Origin: Callipepla californica brunnescens | Lineage: Eukaryota; Chordata; Aves; Galliformes; Odontophoridae | Length of the DNA: 64,000 nt | Direction of reading: 5' to 3' | Assembly: GCA_023055505.1 (NCBI GenBank) | Contig: JALIRH010000116.1 | Location: 806,001-870,000 of the forward strand | Part shown: piece after piece, positions 10,987-21,043 of the stretch | Numbering within the stretch: position 1 is the stretch's first letter | Layout: every line of letters starts with the position of its first letter | Program-made: the position numbers and the translations under genes | Notes under the pieces: model-generated | What the model was told of the DNA's origin: nothing | Database searches by the model: none | Seen by the model: the letters and a program-made list of their open reading frames with translations, nothing else

Positions 10987-12063
10987 TCATTCCTTCATAT
11001 CTTCTCCATTTGCACGTAAGTAACTCCACAAAGCCGCACGCGACATGAAGTTAGTGAAGTTAGTGCTGTCATTTGCTCGAGCAGGATGGCGTTTGCTTCT
11101 GATAGCTGCAACCAATTCGACCCTATCAATCAGTTGGGATAATTTTCCCAGTATATCTTCCATTTGTCCTTCTAACTTTGATATGGCTGAAATGGACGCG
11201 TATGGCAGCGGAAATTTTTGTTTGAAGTTTTGAAGTGTAAGAATTAGTTCAAAAACTGGGGGTTTTCTGTCTTGGTCCTCATATCTGTTGAACGTTGTCA
11301 CTAGTGTACCGGCGTACCTTTCTGGTGCTGACTTTGAAAGCTTCTGACATATTTCGGGTGTACTCCTTACTTTCTCCGGATCATGGTCCCGATCGTCAGG
11401 ATCAAAGGTGGGATCATACAGCATTTCCGCCACAGCTGTTTCTCTCAAATACTGGATGCCTTCCTCAATAGTTTTCCACCTTTTCACTTTAGGTGCCAGG
11501 TCACTCTTGTAGGGATATCTTTCCCTCACAGCTACTAGCATTCGTTGCCAGAGGCTGGCGATTCCATCCATATACCTGCTGATTCCTCTGTCGACAGCCG
11601 GATCTCGGGCAATGTTTCCTAGTTGGCGAGCTTCGTTACTATCAAGGGACACACTGTTGGCCCAGTTGTCCCAACACCGAAGCAACCAAGTGACAATACT
11701 CTCATCTGGACGTCGAATAAACTCCTTTCTTGAGCCTTGGATCTCAGACATTTTCACGGGCCAACGAAACGTCGTAACTTTAACTTTCTCTTCACCTTCA
11801 TCATCACTTTCTTCTCCATGTCTCTCACTTTTCTTTGTTGCCTTTCTCGATGGTGATGGGGTTGTGGCCACCCCCTCACCTATATCTTCCTCTTCTTTCG
11901 GCACCTCTTCTTTGCGTTCTAGGCGCGAGGACACACGTTTCCATTTCTTGCCTTCCACAGGGGCAACTGACTTTGATACTGGTGCTTCCTTTGGTTGGTC
12001 AGGTGTGACCGGGAGGTTTTCCTCTTTGGTTTGGGCCTCAGTTTGGACACTCTCTCTCTTCAT
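10987..12063 (-). CDS. gag: ERV-A gag polyprotein, open frame
   Basis: A 358-residue open frame starts at ATG 12063 (MKRESVQ); the longer frame back to 12096 would need a TTG start. Residues 1-110 are charged and low complexity (Lys/Glu-rich, with a DDEGEE patch); the rest is helical and capsid-like, with Trp-rich and Arg-rich segments (WLLRCWDNWANS; LWQRMLVAVRERYP). No CX2CX4HX4C zinc knuckle is visible, which is unusual for orthoretroviral gag. It ends with TGA 10987-10989, after which the same frame leads toward protease. Assignment rests on position between primer site and protease and on overall character, not on a diagnostic motif. Confidence 0.8.
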   Translation of the reverse strand: MKRESVQTEAQTKEENLPVTPDQPKEAPVSKSVAPVEGKKWKRVSSRLERKEEVPKEEEDIGEGVATTPSPSRKATKKSERHGEESDDEGEEKVKVTTFRWPVKMSEIQGSRKEFIRRPDESIVTWLLRCWDNWANSVSLDSNEARQLGNIARDPAVDRGISRYMDGIASLWQRMLVAVRERYPYKSDLAPKVKRWKTIEEGIQYLRETAVAEMLYDPTFDPDDRDHDPEKVRSTPEICQKLSKSAPERYAGTLVTTFNRYEDQDRKPPVFELILTLQNFKQKFPLPYASISAISKLEGQMEDILGKLSQLIDRVELVAAIRSKRHPARANDSTNFTNFMSRAALWSYLRANGEDMKE

Positions 12064-12227
12064 AATAGTATATAAACCTCGGTAAGCATAGGCCAAGCCC
12101 CAAATAAGTGTTCCACCTCAGATCTTTCTGAGCCGCAGCACCCTTTACTCAGATACAGGCCTAGCTCCTCAGGATCCTGCAATTGTTCAGGAGAAAAATC
12201 CCATGACACCGGGTGTCCCCATCCTTC

Positions 12228-12578
12228 TCATTTCTTTCCTAAAACTCTCCACTCTCCCTGCCATTCAACATTCTCTGTTTCTGGGAGAAGCTTCCTGCAC
12301 ATGATGTAAAGTGCTACTACATGCAGGAGGACTAATATCCCAATTATTAACACCATCCCTAAGCTGTGATCTTGAAAATTCATAAAAAACTGAGAGGGGA
12401 ACCTGGATACCCATTCAAACATCACATGGTTCGTTAACATGTTATCCTTTGTTCCATTAGCTGGGGTGCCCTGGGATCTGGCAGGTTCCTCTATCATTGC
12501 TTTTAATTTATCATACAGGGACCAGACCCAATGGAACAGAATGGCAAACTTAACCAAGTTCCAGTACGTTTTGAGCAT
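12228..12578 (-). CDS. ERV-A leader ORF, small membrane protein
   Basis: Between the primer-binding site and gag lies an undamaged 116-codon frame from ATG 12578 to TGA 12228; it is open a little further upstream to a TTG. Two hydrophobic stretches are visible: an aromatic-rich one at about residues 3-20 (WNLVKFAILFHWVW) and a strong transmembrane-like one at about residues 74-93 (LGMVLIIGILVLLHVVALYI), followed by a basic, then acidic tail. An NGT glycosylation sequon lies between them. A CCCTTACAG acceptor-like sequence precedes the frame. The topology is reminiscent of a viral leader or accessory membrane protein, but no family is recognised and its role is unknown. Confidence 0.6.
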   Translation of the reverse strand: MLKTYWNLVKFAILFHWVWSLYDKLKAMIEEPARSQGTPANGTKDNMLTNHVMFEWVSRFPSQFFMNFQDHSLGMVLIIGILVLLHVVALYIMCRKLLPETENVEWQGEWRVLGKK

Positions 12579-12640
12579 TAAGAGGGAAAAAGCGGTGAAG
12601 TACAATCCCTGTAAGGGCAGTTTTAACAGAAACAGAAAGA

Positions 12641-12673
12641 CATCTTTTTATTATTTTTTTTTTTTTTTCTTGT
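12641..12673. repeat. Poly-T tract within ERV-A leader
   Basis: A T-rich run interrupted by single A and C residues lies in the leader between primer-binding site and membrane-protein ORF. Read on the viral strand it is an A-rich tract and has no obvious coding content. Confidence 0.8.
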
Positions 12674-12853
12674 ACTAAAACAATCTGGCAGTACCCAAAA
12701 GAAGTTTACAGATATCCCAAAACAACTGACAGTACGCCCGGACTTCAAGGTCATGTTTTGCTGTACAGCACTTGCAGTACAGATAAGCTTGTTAACAACA
12801 GACAGAGATGTACTCTAAAAGTTTGTCTCTGCCTGGCTAAGGCAGCTGGTTGT

Positions 12854-12871
12854 GCCCCACGTTGGGCGCCA
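12854..12871 (-). other. Primer-binding site, tRNA-Lys type (ERV-A)
   Basis: The minus strand reads TGGCGCCCAACGTGGGGC, the 18-nt complement of the 3' end of a tRNA-Lys (the Lys-1,2 type used by several betaretroviruses). It begins four bases after the LTR end (TGACA at 12876), the expected spacing, and fixes the strand and 5' end of ERV-A. Confidence 0.93.
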
Positions 12872-12875
12872 AAAA

Positions 12876-13118
12876 TGTCAGGGGTTTGTGAGCCGGTTCA
12901 GCCCGGCCCTGCGACAACCGAGGAAGGAGACCCACAGGCCCACACCCCGGACAAGGGGAAGGGGGAAAGGGAAAAAGGGAGATAAGCCCCAAAACAAAAC
13001 AGCGGCAACGATCTGAGGGGGAAAAGCTAATTTACTAAATAAGACATCAGGAAGTAAATAACACAGTATAATGCAATACAATTTGGAATTAAGCCCAATG
13101 AATCAAACAAAACGAGTA

Positions 13119-13157
<39 letters not shown>

Positions 13158-13418
13158 GTGCCTGATAAACCGAAGGCCTTGCGCTAACGCTGAAGGCGGA
13201 CGGCAGCGAGCACCCACTCCTAAGTGATCCTAGAGGAAAGAGAGAATGTCCCGTGACCGCAGAGAGTTTTTATCTGTTCCCTCTGAGCGGAAAACACGTG
13301 AAAAAATACAAAGCATTGCCAAGTCCTCTGGGGAATGTAGTTTTCTCCCTGACTCCCAATGCACCACATGATGCTATGATGTGGAATACCAGTACCAAAA
13401 AATCATAAAACCATGACA
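12876..13418 (-). repeat. ERV-A 5' long terminal repeat
   Basis: On the minus strand the LTR runs from TGTCATGG at 13418 to CTGACA at 12876, with TGTCA/TGACA terminal inverted repeats, 543 bp in all. Both ends and much of the interior match the solo LTR at 51005-51578. It contains a GA-dinucleotide run at about 13121-13154 that the solo copy lacks. The 3' LTR is absent from the window, so no age can be estimated from LTR divergence. Confidence 0.92.
13121..13154. repeat. GA/TC microsatellite inside LTR
   Basis: About 17 GA dinucleotides are embedded in the ERV-A LTR. The same position in the solo LTR has only a short AGAGAG, so the expansion happened after the two copies separated. Confidence 0.95.
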
Positions 13419-13955
13419 CTTCCTTACGGTCTTTTTTGTAGATGGGAGTCACATCGGCAAGCCTCCAATCTTGTGGGACCTCTCCAGATGACCAGGAATG
13501 CTGATAGATGACAGAAAGCGGCTTGGCAATCACCTCTGCCAGCTCCCTCAGCACCCTTGGTTGGATCCCATCTGGTCCCATGGACTTGCGGCAGTTCAGA
13601 TGGAGGAGCAGGTCTCTGACTGTCTCTGCTAGGATCACAGGGGGTGTATGATGCGCTTCGTCCCAGACTTCCAGGTCAGGGCAAAAAGTATCCTGAGTTA
13701 ACTGATCTGTCTATTAAAGAGAGACGTGAAGAAGGCATTGAGAACCTCAGCCTTTTCCTTATCCTCTGTGGTTCCATTCCCTGCCGCATCAAGTAAAGGA
13801 GAGAAATTCTCCTTAGTTCTTTTACTGTTAATATATTTGTAAAAGGATTTTTTGCTCTGCTTTACTGCAGTAGCCAGTCTAAGTTGGAGCTGGGCTTTTG
13901 CATTTCTAATTTCCTGCCTGTATTGGAGGGGAGCAGAGGCTTGCTTTAAATGTGG
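13419..13955 (-). mobile_element. CR1 LINE fragment, RT 5' part
   Basis: Minus-strand translation gives non-LTR reverse transcriptase of CR1 type: a KSMGPDGIQPRVLREL segment, then PLSVIYQHSW, then VPQDWRLADVTPIYKK. Farther from the ERV, about 13700-13940, the spacer between endonuclease and RT shows FNRQIS- and NAFFTSLF-like pieces with stops. The fragment ends at 13419 where the ERV-A LTR begins, so the provirus inserted into CR1; the rest of CR1 should lie beyond the lost 3' end of ERV-A and is not in the window. Confidence 0.88.
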
Positions 13956-14112
13956 AGTAAGGAAGGAAAGGATGGAGAAGGATCTTGTGAACTGAGGTGG
14001 GAAGTGGGTATTTAGTCATTGGAAAGCCATTTTGAACTTTTACTACCTGAACGCTGTACATTTTGGGTTAGTCTTCCTTAACTTTCTGTTGGACTTCTTG
14101 TTTTTCAATCAG

Positions 14113-16826
14113 GTGCATCCGTTCTGTGGAGCAGTAGGATACGTGGTTGGGGCGCAGACAGACCGGACTGTACAGGAGCATCTGATAGAAAAACACATGC
14201 TGCTCCCTAATCCAGTATAGGACTGCAGAATTCAGCAGGCAACAAAAGTCAGACGGTACATTTTGTGTATTCAACTAAAGTAAAAGTGCTGAATGTTTGT
14301 TGTTATTCCATTTTTTTTTTATCTGTGGAATGAAGTGAACTTGGCTGTGCTGAACTTTTATAAAGCAATGGTTGATCTGGCAGTAGAAGTGTTGAAGGAG
14401 ACCTAAACAACTGAGACTGGTTTAAATCCAGTTGAAGAACTTGACAGAACATGCTTTAACACAGCGTGTAAGATAACCCTAAACGTGAAAGTGACCGTTT
14501 TTGTATTAGAAGATAAATGGCGTTTTCGTTGACTGACTGGAGTTAGCTCAGTTCTTTTCCACAGAATGTTGATGTTCTGAAGGATCCTGAAGCCGTTACG
14601 CAGCTTGGTAGCATTCTGAAAAGCAGCGTAAGGGCATGGAAAGCAGCTGGCCGCCCCTTTGTGATTCAGCTGGGAAGAATTGATTTAGATATGCTGAATA
14701 TGTCCAAGTGCCCAAGTGAAAACATGTCTGCAGCTCTTGAGGCTGACGGTAAGAAATTGCACGTCCTTCCTAACAGCGGGATGGGCAGTGCACGTGATCA
14801 GGTTGTGAATTTGCTGGGCTTATCTCATTGCGTGTCTGTTGGTGGTGGTGGTTTTTGTTGCTTCTTTGTGTGTGCGTTTGGGCAAGAGAATGCCTGAAAA
14901 TGTGCTTGCTTAGGTTCTTGTTTTTGTTAGCCAGATGTTTTGTTCAAAGAAACTCTGATTGCGGAAGGAGGAAAGCTCTTCAAGTGTGAGTTTAGGAAGG
15001 GTACCGGAGACTGCTGACTAATAGCAGTCTTGTGGAGACACAGTTGTAAGTTCTGACTTCATCGTTTTAGATAAGAAAAGACCCTAGGACGTTGGCAGAG
15101 TTTTGGTTTGGTGATATTCTACTACTGAAACAGCTTTCTTACAGAAGTGTAACTTCAGTGAAGGCGCCTCAGATTTGTCACAAACTAGACTGGTAATCAC
15201 TGAGGAGGAATTAGGAGCTACTTGAGTTACCTAACCACTGTTACCTGGAAAAAATTGGGTCTGTGATATCCAAGTAGAATGTGCTGCTGGAGCATCCCTT
15301 GAGGAATGAAGTGACTCGGTTATTGGAGCTGTGTTCTGACAGACTTTCTTACCCATGCAATGAATACACCTTGACGTAGCTTCTCAGAACTTAATGCATT
15401 CTTTTGATTCTGCAGCTCTAATTGCCAGAAGGTGCTTAAAACAAAAAGAAAACACAACGAGAGAAATAGGAAGCAGTTGCTAGGACTTGTAGTGGTGAGA
15501 TTTTACTCGAGCAACAGCTATTGAGATGGCACTCGGCTCAGAGTGTGTTCTCACAGTTGTTATCTCTGATGGCAGCAGGAGCAGTTCTGCCTTTGTTTCC
15601 CTGGCTGCAGTCTGGTGAGGTTTTCCTTGGATGTACTGTTATGAGTGTGTGTCTGTGCACTCAGTTAGGGCAAGTTCTACTGACGAGACTTGCATGGACT
15701 TGGACGTGAGAAAATGAAGTAAGAATTAGGCTCCTTGTAGTAAAGACAAGTTGGAACAATTATGTTTGTGACCAAATCAGGAGCGTGCTTTAGAACACTG
15801 TATAGGTTGGTTCTTCTCATCACGCAGTGAGAGCCAGAGGTAAGCATGATCCTGAGAGCTGAAGGAACATTCCCTTCCTTGAAAAAGAAGCTGCAGCATT
15901 GTTTCTGAGTTGTACTGGCAGAGTGTGCTGTCAGCAGTAGCACTGGAATACTAAATTGCAACTTGGATCCATGGAGCTGAAGTAATGGGAAAATGGTTTT
16001 AATCTGCATAATATGAACGAGAGATCTTCCTTCTTTGTCATTTGGGTATAAAAATGAAACATTCTCAATCTTCTGGAAGGAGTTGAGGGGAATCTGTTTG
16101 TTGACGCATCTTAACCCAGATTCAGTGCAGCTTTGCTACCTTTCAGGCGAAGTGGAAACCAAGCAGCCCTTGGTTAGAAGGATGAGGACTGTAAAAAGGG
16201 AAAGTTTAGAACTGATTTCTGGCTGGGTGAGCAGGTCCAACGATCCTCAGATGGTAAGTAAATATGGCATCCAAAGAGTTGATAGGACACATTCAGGAGG
16301 AACTCTGCTCTTTTGCTGCAGTGCAGTTAACACTGTTCTGTTCACAAGAACTGGCTTCAGAACTGCAATATCTGCAGGAAGGATGATAAGCTGTGACCAT
16401 ACAGGGGTAGGCCTGAGCTGTGTTTTGAGTGCTTCAGGTAGTGTCAGCTGAGAGCAGTCCTAAGGGGAAGCAGGAAGGTGTAGGAGAGCCCTCAGGCAAG
16501 CACTGCTGGATGAACACAGTGTGTGGGAAGCATGTGGGCGTGTAAGTTCATTTTTAGCTTCTTTCCGAACTGCTGTGTGAGGCTTTGTTGGGTAACTGCA
16601 CTGCTCTAAGCATGTCTTGCTCTTGATGTAGGTTGCTGAAAACTTTGTTCCTCCCTTGTTGGGTGCCGCTCTCATTGACTACCAGAGAAATGTTCCAGCT
16701 GCTAGAGAGCCTGCAGTACTGGGTGCTGTGGCTGTGGCTGTAAAGAAGCTGGGTGGGCACATCGCTGCTGAAATACCTCAGATCTTTGATGCTGTTTTTG
16801 AGTGCACGTTAAATATGATCAAGAAG
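14113..16826 (+). pseudogene. XPO1: XPO1 (exportin-1/CRM1) partial unprocessed pseudogene
   Basis: Four consecutive internal exons of the nuclear export receptor XPO1 are present with their introns: 14113-14247, 14565-14748, 16147-16253 and 16632-16826. Each has AG and GT borders and matching phases. Recognisable peptides are GAQTDRTVQEHLIEKHMLLP, PFVIQLGRIDLDMLN, LISGWVSRSNDPQM and EIPQIFDAVFECTLNMI, which I know from the HEAT-repeat core of vertebrate XPO1. The first exon has an in-frame TAG (14218-14220) where a conserved Trp is expected. The other three are open but carry many substitutions. Exons before and after are missing; the locus is bounded by CR1/ERV-A and by telomere-like repeat. 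Retained introns mean DNA-level duplication, not retrotransposition. It probably makes no functional exportin. Confidence 0.93.
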
Positions 16827-17570
16827 GTATTCCTATGTAAATTTTGGATAACGGAAAAAAAAAGAAAAGGGATTTTATATTCAGGATATTGCAAGAAAGG
16901 GGGCAGGGCGTGTTATGCTATGTAGTTTACATAGCATTATTCTGTTGGGTGGAAATGAAGGTGAGGTTGATGAGCTGTGGCTGTCTGGGTGAATGTCTTG
17001 ATCTCACTGACTTAATTTCTTGATCCAGTTCTGGAATTAAATTAGGAGTTGTTTTTCTGTTCCAGGACCTTGGGATGTCGTGGTCCTGGAAGCTGAAGTC
17101 TACTTGAAGTATATTCATACGTCCTTTGAGTAGAAGTATTGATTAGTTCTTGAAGTATTTCTTTCCTGATTTCCGTAGCTGCTAGAGTTTCTGTGTTACG
17201 GTTTACAGCAGGTACTTGCACAATAGATGGGTGCCGTTTTGCAGCAGTGTGAATCAGAAAGTGTATCCCTGTAGTGGCTGGGTGCTTAACCGCTGAGGCC
17301 GTCTGTCCTGTGCCTGTGGAGCAAGTGGTAATTAATGTTGTGCACTGACCAAATGTGGTTCACCCTGCTGACACTGTGTAAGTCCAGCAAATGGTCTTCT
17401 CAATCTATGGTGGTGAAAGTATGGGGAAAAATGTTGCTGGGAATCTGGGAACTGCATGCTTTGTTTTGTTTTTAGATTTCCTTAAAGCTGAGATCTCCAT
17501 GGTAAGCCAGATTTTCTCTCCCAGATTTTCACAGTGAAAAGGCTGTATGGATTCAGGCCTTTTCTGCGAC
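16827..17570 (+). other. XPO1-locus intron remnant up to repeat junction
   Basis: The unique sequence following the last XPO1 exon looks like the start of the next intron. I see no further XPO1 exon in it. It ends with CTTTTCTGCGACTGG and passes directly into GTTAGGGTTAGGG at about 17571, so the duplicated segment was broken here and joined to telomeric sequence. Confidence 0.7.
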
Positions 17571-18940
17571 TGGTTAGGGTTAGGGTTTAGGCTAGGGTTA
17601 GGGTCAGCTTCAGGGTCAGGGTTAGGGCAAGGGTTAGGTTTTGGTGTAGATTTCGGTTTAGGGTAAGGGTTAGGGATAATTTGAGTGTTAGCGTCAGGGA
17701 CAGAAGTAGGTGAAGTGTTCATGTTAGGAGTAGCATTAGGGTTAAGTTTAGGGTTAGACTTAGGATTGGATTTGTATGTAGGGTTAGGGGTAGGGTTAGT
17801 TTGAGTGTCAGGGTGAGGTAAGGGGTAGGCCTCGGGTTTGGCTTTGTGTTAAGTAAAGGTTTAGGAATAGTTGTAGGGTTAGTGTTTGGATTAGGATTTG
17901 GTTTAATATTAGGAACATGTTTTGGGATAGATTTAGGTGAGGGTTGTGGTGATCTGATGCTTTTGGTTAGGTTTAGGGTTGGGCTTCCACTTGGGTTTTG
18001 TGGTAGGGTCTGAGTTTGGGTTAGGGTTAGGGTAGAGTTAGAATTAGGATTTGGGAAATGCTTCGAGTTCTGTTTAGGGTAAGGATTAGTGTTAGATTTA
18101 GGGTTTGAGTTAGGGTTAGGATTATGGTTAGGACTAGGGTTCTGTTAGGTTTTGGGTTAGGGTTATGGGTAAGTTTGTTTTAGTACTAGGGTAAGGTTAT
18201 GTTTAGGGTTAGGGTTACGATTAGTGAAAGATTTAGTGATACAGTGTTAGGGTAAGTTTAGGTTATGGAATAGGGTTAGGTGTAAGATTGGGTTTAGTAA
18301 TAGGGTTAGGTTTAGATTCTGGGTTAGGGTTAGAGATAGGGAAAGGGTTTGGGATTGTTTTAGGTTTTGGATTAGGTTTAGGATTAGGGTTAGGGAAAAA
18401 GTTTTTCTCAGTTTTATGATTGTGTTTAGAGCTAGGATTAGGTTGAGTGTTCATGTTAGCATTAGGGGAAGTTTTAGGTTTAGGTTTAGGTTTAGGATGC
18501 GATGTGTGTTTAATGTTAGGGGCAGGGTCAGTTTGAGTGTAAGGGTCATATTAGGGTTAGGCCTCTGGTTAGGGTTAAGGTTAGGAATAGGATTAGGTTT
18601 CAGGTTAGTGTTAGGGTTAGGCCTGGGATTGGTGTTAGGGTTAGGTTAAGGTAAGTCTTGTGGTTAGGGTTAGGTGTAGGAAAAGGGTTTTGGGGATAGG
18701 GATAGTGTATAGGTAAGGGTTAGAATTCGATTTAGGATTAGGCTTAGGGATAGGGTTTGTTTGAGTTCTAAGGTTAGATACAGCATTAGAACTAGGTTGA
18801 GTGTCAGTGTTAGGATTAGGGTTTGGGTTACTGTTGAGGATAGGAATAGGGATAGGTTTAGGTTTATGCTTAGGGTTCAAGCTAGGTACAGGGTTCGGGT
18901 TAGGTTTAAGGTGAGTGTTAGGCTTAGGGTAAGGATTGTG
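17571..18940 (+). repeat. Degenerate telomere repeat, G-rich on plus strand
   Basis: TTAGGG-derived units dominate (GTTAGGGTTAGGG, TTAGGTTTAGGG), heavily mutated but always in the G-rich orientation. A non-telomeric landmark TGTGGTGATCTGATGC lies at 17945-17960, the reverse complement of a motif found in the C-rich blocks farther right. Arg/Val- and Asn/Pro-rich open frames here are repeat artefacts. It ends near 18940 with about 20 bp of non-repeat flank before the ERV-B LTR. Confidence 0.95.
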
Positions 18941-18960
18941 GTAAAAATGAGTTCTCTACT

Positions 18961-19484
18961 TGTTAATCAAACCGACTCGAGACAGATGTGTCCGTGTTTT
19001 TCAGCGTGTTTTTTTTTCTGAGAACTATGTAGTTTGTAGAAGTCTCAAAAGAGATATATCGATGTTTTGTCTAAAAACTGTAGTTTGTGCAAGTTGGAGC
19101 CACAGCGCTTAGTTCTAACACCTGGACAATGAACAACAGATAGCAGTGACCTTTGGAGAAACTGCAAAAGAAAAAGAAGTGAAAATCTTCTCTTGAGCGC
19201 GCATGATCGGAGCTGAGGAAAACTATGGCCTTCATCATCTCGATCGCCAGGAGGCAGAGAACGACCCCCAGATAACAGCCAGCGCAGCCCAGGAAGAGAA
19301 AGATAAGACATGAATGCAGAGATAAGGGACAATGAAAAGAGGGGTTGGGGGGCCCTGTTGAGCACCTCTGGTGCAGAGGAGACTCCCAGCCGCCCAGCGC
19401 TGTTCCGCTCATTTCTTGCTTGCTCAATAAATTCCTTACTGTTGGCAACAGTTGGTGCGTATCGTTCTCTTCACACCTCTAACA
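18961..19484 (+). repeat. ERV-B 5' long terminal repeat
   Basis: The proposed boundaries are TGTTAATC at 18961 and CTCTAACA at 19484 (TGTTA/TAACA inverted ends, 524 bp). A CTCAATAAATTCC polyadenylation signal lies at about 19423-19435, a short distance before the U5 end, and the primer-binding site follows after three bases. The 3' end is firm; the 5' end is inferred from the inverted repeat. Confidence 0.78.
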
Positions 19485-19487
19485 ATT

Positions 19488-19505
19488 TGGTGCCGTGACT
19501 CGGAT
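19488..19505 (+). other. Primer-binding site, tRNA-His type (ERV-B)
   Basis: TGGTGCCGTGACTCGGAT is the complement of the tRNA-His 3' end, the primer type that gives HERV-H its name. It follows the CA of the LTR by three bases. Confidence 0.92.
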
Positions 19506-19599
19506 CCAGGCGACTCTGCTGTGGAATTCCCACTCCAGGGGAGCACCCCGTCTTCGGACGGCCCCTGGGCTGGGGAACTTCTGTGCAGAGACCTGTAGC

Positions 19600-21043
19600 T
19601 CCGAACTCTAGGTACAGCTCGCAGGTAAAGCTACCGGACATACCACTAGAAAGTCCCCTAGGTTTAATGTTAAAACATTGGGGTGATTCTCCCTCTAGAC
19701 GAGGAAAGAGTGAGGTGAAGATGGTACATGACTGTATGGAGGTATGGGGAGGAAAGCAGAGAAGGGCAGATCAGCTGTTCTGGCCAGTATTTGGGTCCTT
19801 TGAGGACCGGATCTGCCAGGCTCTAAACGCTTATGCAAATGAAAAACAGCCTTTGAATCTGGAAGATGGTGAGTATGCAAATGATGTGTAGAATCTGATA
19901 TTGGAACCTTTCTGTTCCCCCTAATTAAAAAAAGGAATACGACAGAGGAGGACATTATACACTATCCCCCCGCCTTACGCTCCCCCCGAACAGAATCCAG
20001 CGGCTCCGCCGGAGCAAGCTGAATCTGACTTGGGAGATGAACCTGAATGTGAACCCCTAGACTTCCCTAGGAGAAGGATCACTAGAAGGCAAGCTAGGCA
20101 GGAGAGGGGTCAAGGAGGAAACGTTCTCCCTTGAAGAGAAATACCTGTAGCTACCGGAGGATCAAAGCCAGGAGCTGGCTATGTTTCAGTTCCCTTCAAC
20201 TCAGGAGATACATAAGGGAATTTCAGAAGGAGATGGGGAATTTGCTGGAGGATCCTTGAGGGGTCTCCGAGAGGCTAGATCAATCTTCAGGTCCCAACCA
20301 TTAAACTTGGGATGAAACACAGGCAATTTTGGGCATACTATTTAGAGCAGAAGAAAGGGATATGATCAGGAGGGCAGGTACGTGAATCTGGGATCAGCAA
20401 CACCCGTCTGGCCCAGGAGCAGATCTAAAGTGACCCTTACAGCGGCCCAATTGGGATAATCAGAGCCAGGAACATGGTACTCACATGGCAGATTTGCGAG
20501 TTCTTATTATTCAAGGGATTAGAGAATCTGTCCCTCGGGGACAGAATATCAATAAGGCAAATAAGGCAAGCAACGGAAAAAAGATGAAACTCCTACTGAG
20601 TGGTTAGAGAGACTATGCAGAAATGTACAGTTCTATTCAGGATTAGATCCTGCTACCCCGTGGGGCGAGCTCTCCTGAAAACGCGGTTTGAAGCTAGGTC
20701 CTGGACAGATATTGGAAGGAAACTGGAGAAGCTGGAGGACTGGCAGGAGAGAGGATTAGATGAATTGCTGAGAGAGGCTCAGAAAGTATACGTTAAGGAG
20801 AGAGGAGGAGACTCAGAAGAGGCAAGCTGGAAGTCTGATAGCCGCGGTAAGAGAAGGACAGAAGGGGGCGTTCCAGGCAAGGAGAAGAGGGAATATTCCT
20901 CGGGCAGAAAATGCGCTTCAACCCAAGCAGAACAGACCCAGAGATATGAGGACAGTTGAATGCTTCTACTGTCAGAAAAAGGGACACATGAAGAAAGACT
21001 GTAGAAAGAGAATCTGGGACGAGCAAATGTTTCAGGAGGACTG
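19600..21043 (+). pseudogene. gag: ERV-B gag, disrupted
   Basis: The matrix-like start contains IPLESPLGLMLKHW at about 19640-19680, typical of gamma-like gag N termini. A TAG follows at 19889-19891. A proline-rich stretch in another frame encodes PPPYAPPE (about 19965-19990), a late-domain motif that recruits ESCRT through NEDD4 ligases. Capsid remnants are broken by several stops between 20140 and 20660. Nucleocapsid has one CX2CX4HX4C knuckle at 20961-21002 (CFYCQKKGHMKKDC) with basic flanks. The initiator codon could not be fixed. Confidence 0.85.

Larger units (their letters stand above)
8996..13418 (-). mobile_element. ERV-A: 3'-truncated endogenous retrovirus
   Basis: Reading the minus strand from 13418, the order is 5' LTR, tRNA-Lys primer-binding site, a small membrane-protein ORF, gag, protease, then reverse transcriptase and the start of RNase H. 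Integrase, env and the 3' LTR are missing because the 11-bp minisatellite begins at 8995. The right edge cuts a CR1 LINE. An RT with YIDD, and a 5-bp target duplication on a solo LTR of the same family elsewhere in the window, resemble class III (ERVL-like) elements; the Lys primer is less typical of that class, so the lineage stays open. Confidence 0.92.

Noticed and set aside
11612..12085. 157-codon plus-strand Ser-rich frame
   Set aside because: It is antisense to the charged N terminus of ERV-A gag; complement of Glu/Lys codons.
14661..14897. 78-codon frame starting inside the second XPO1 exon as a separate protein
   Set aside because: It is the exon reading on past its GTAAG donor into the intron.
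19045..19448. Minus-strand Leu/Cys-rich frames of 106 and 125 codons
   Set aside because: They are antisense within the ERV-B LTR, overlap each other and have no support.
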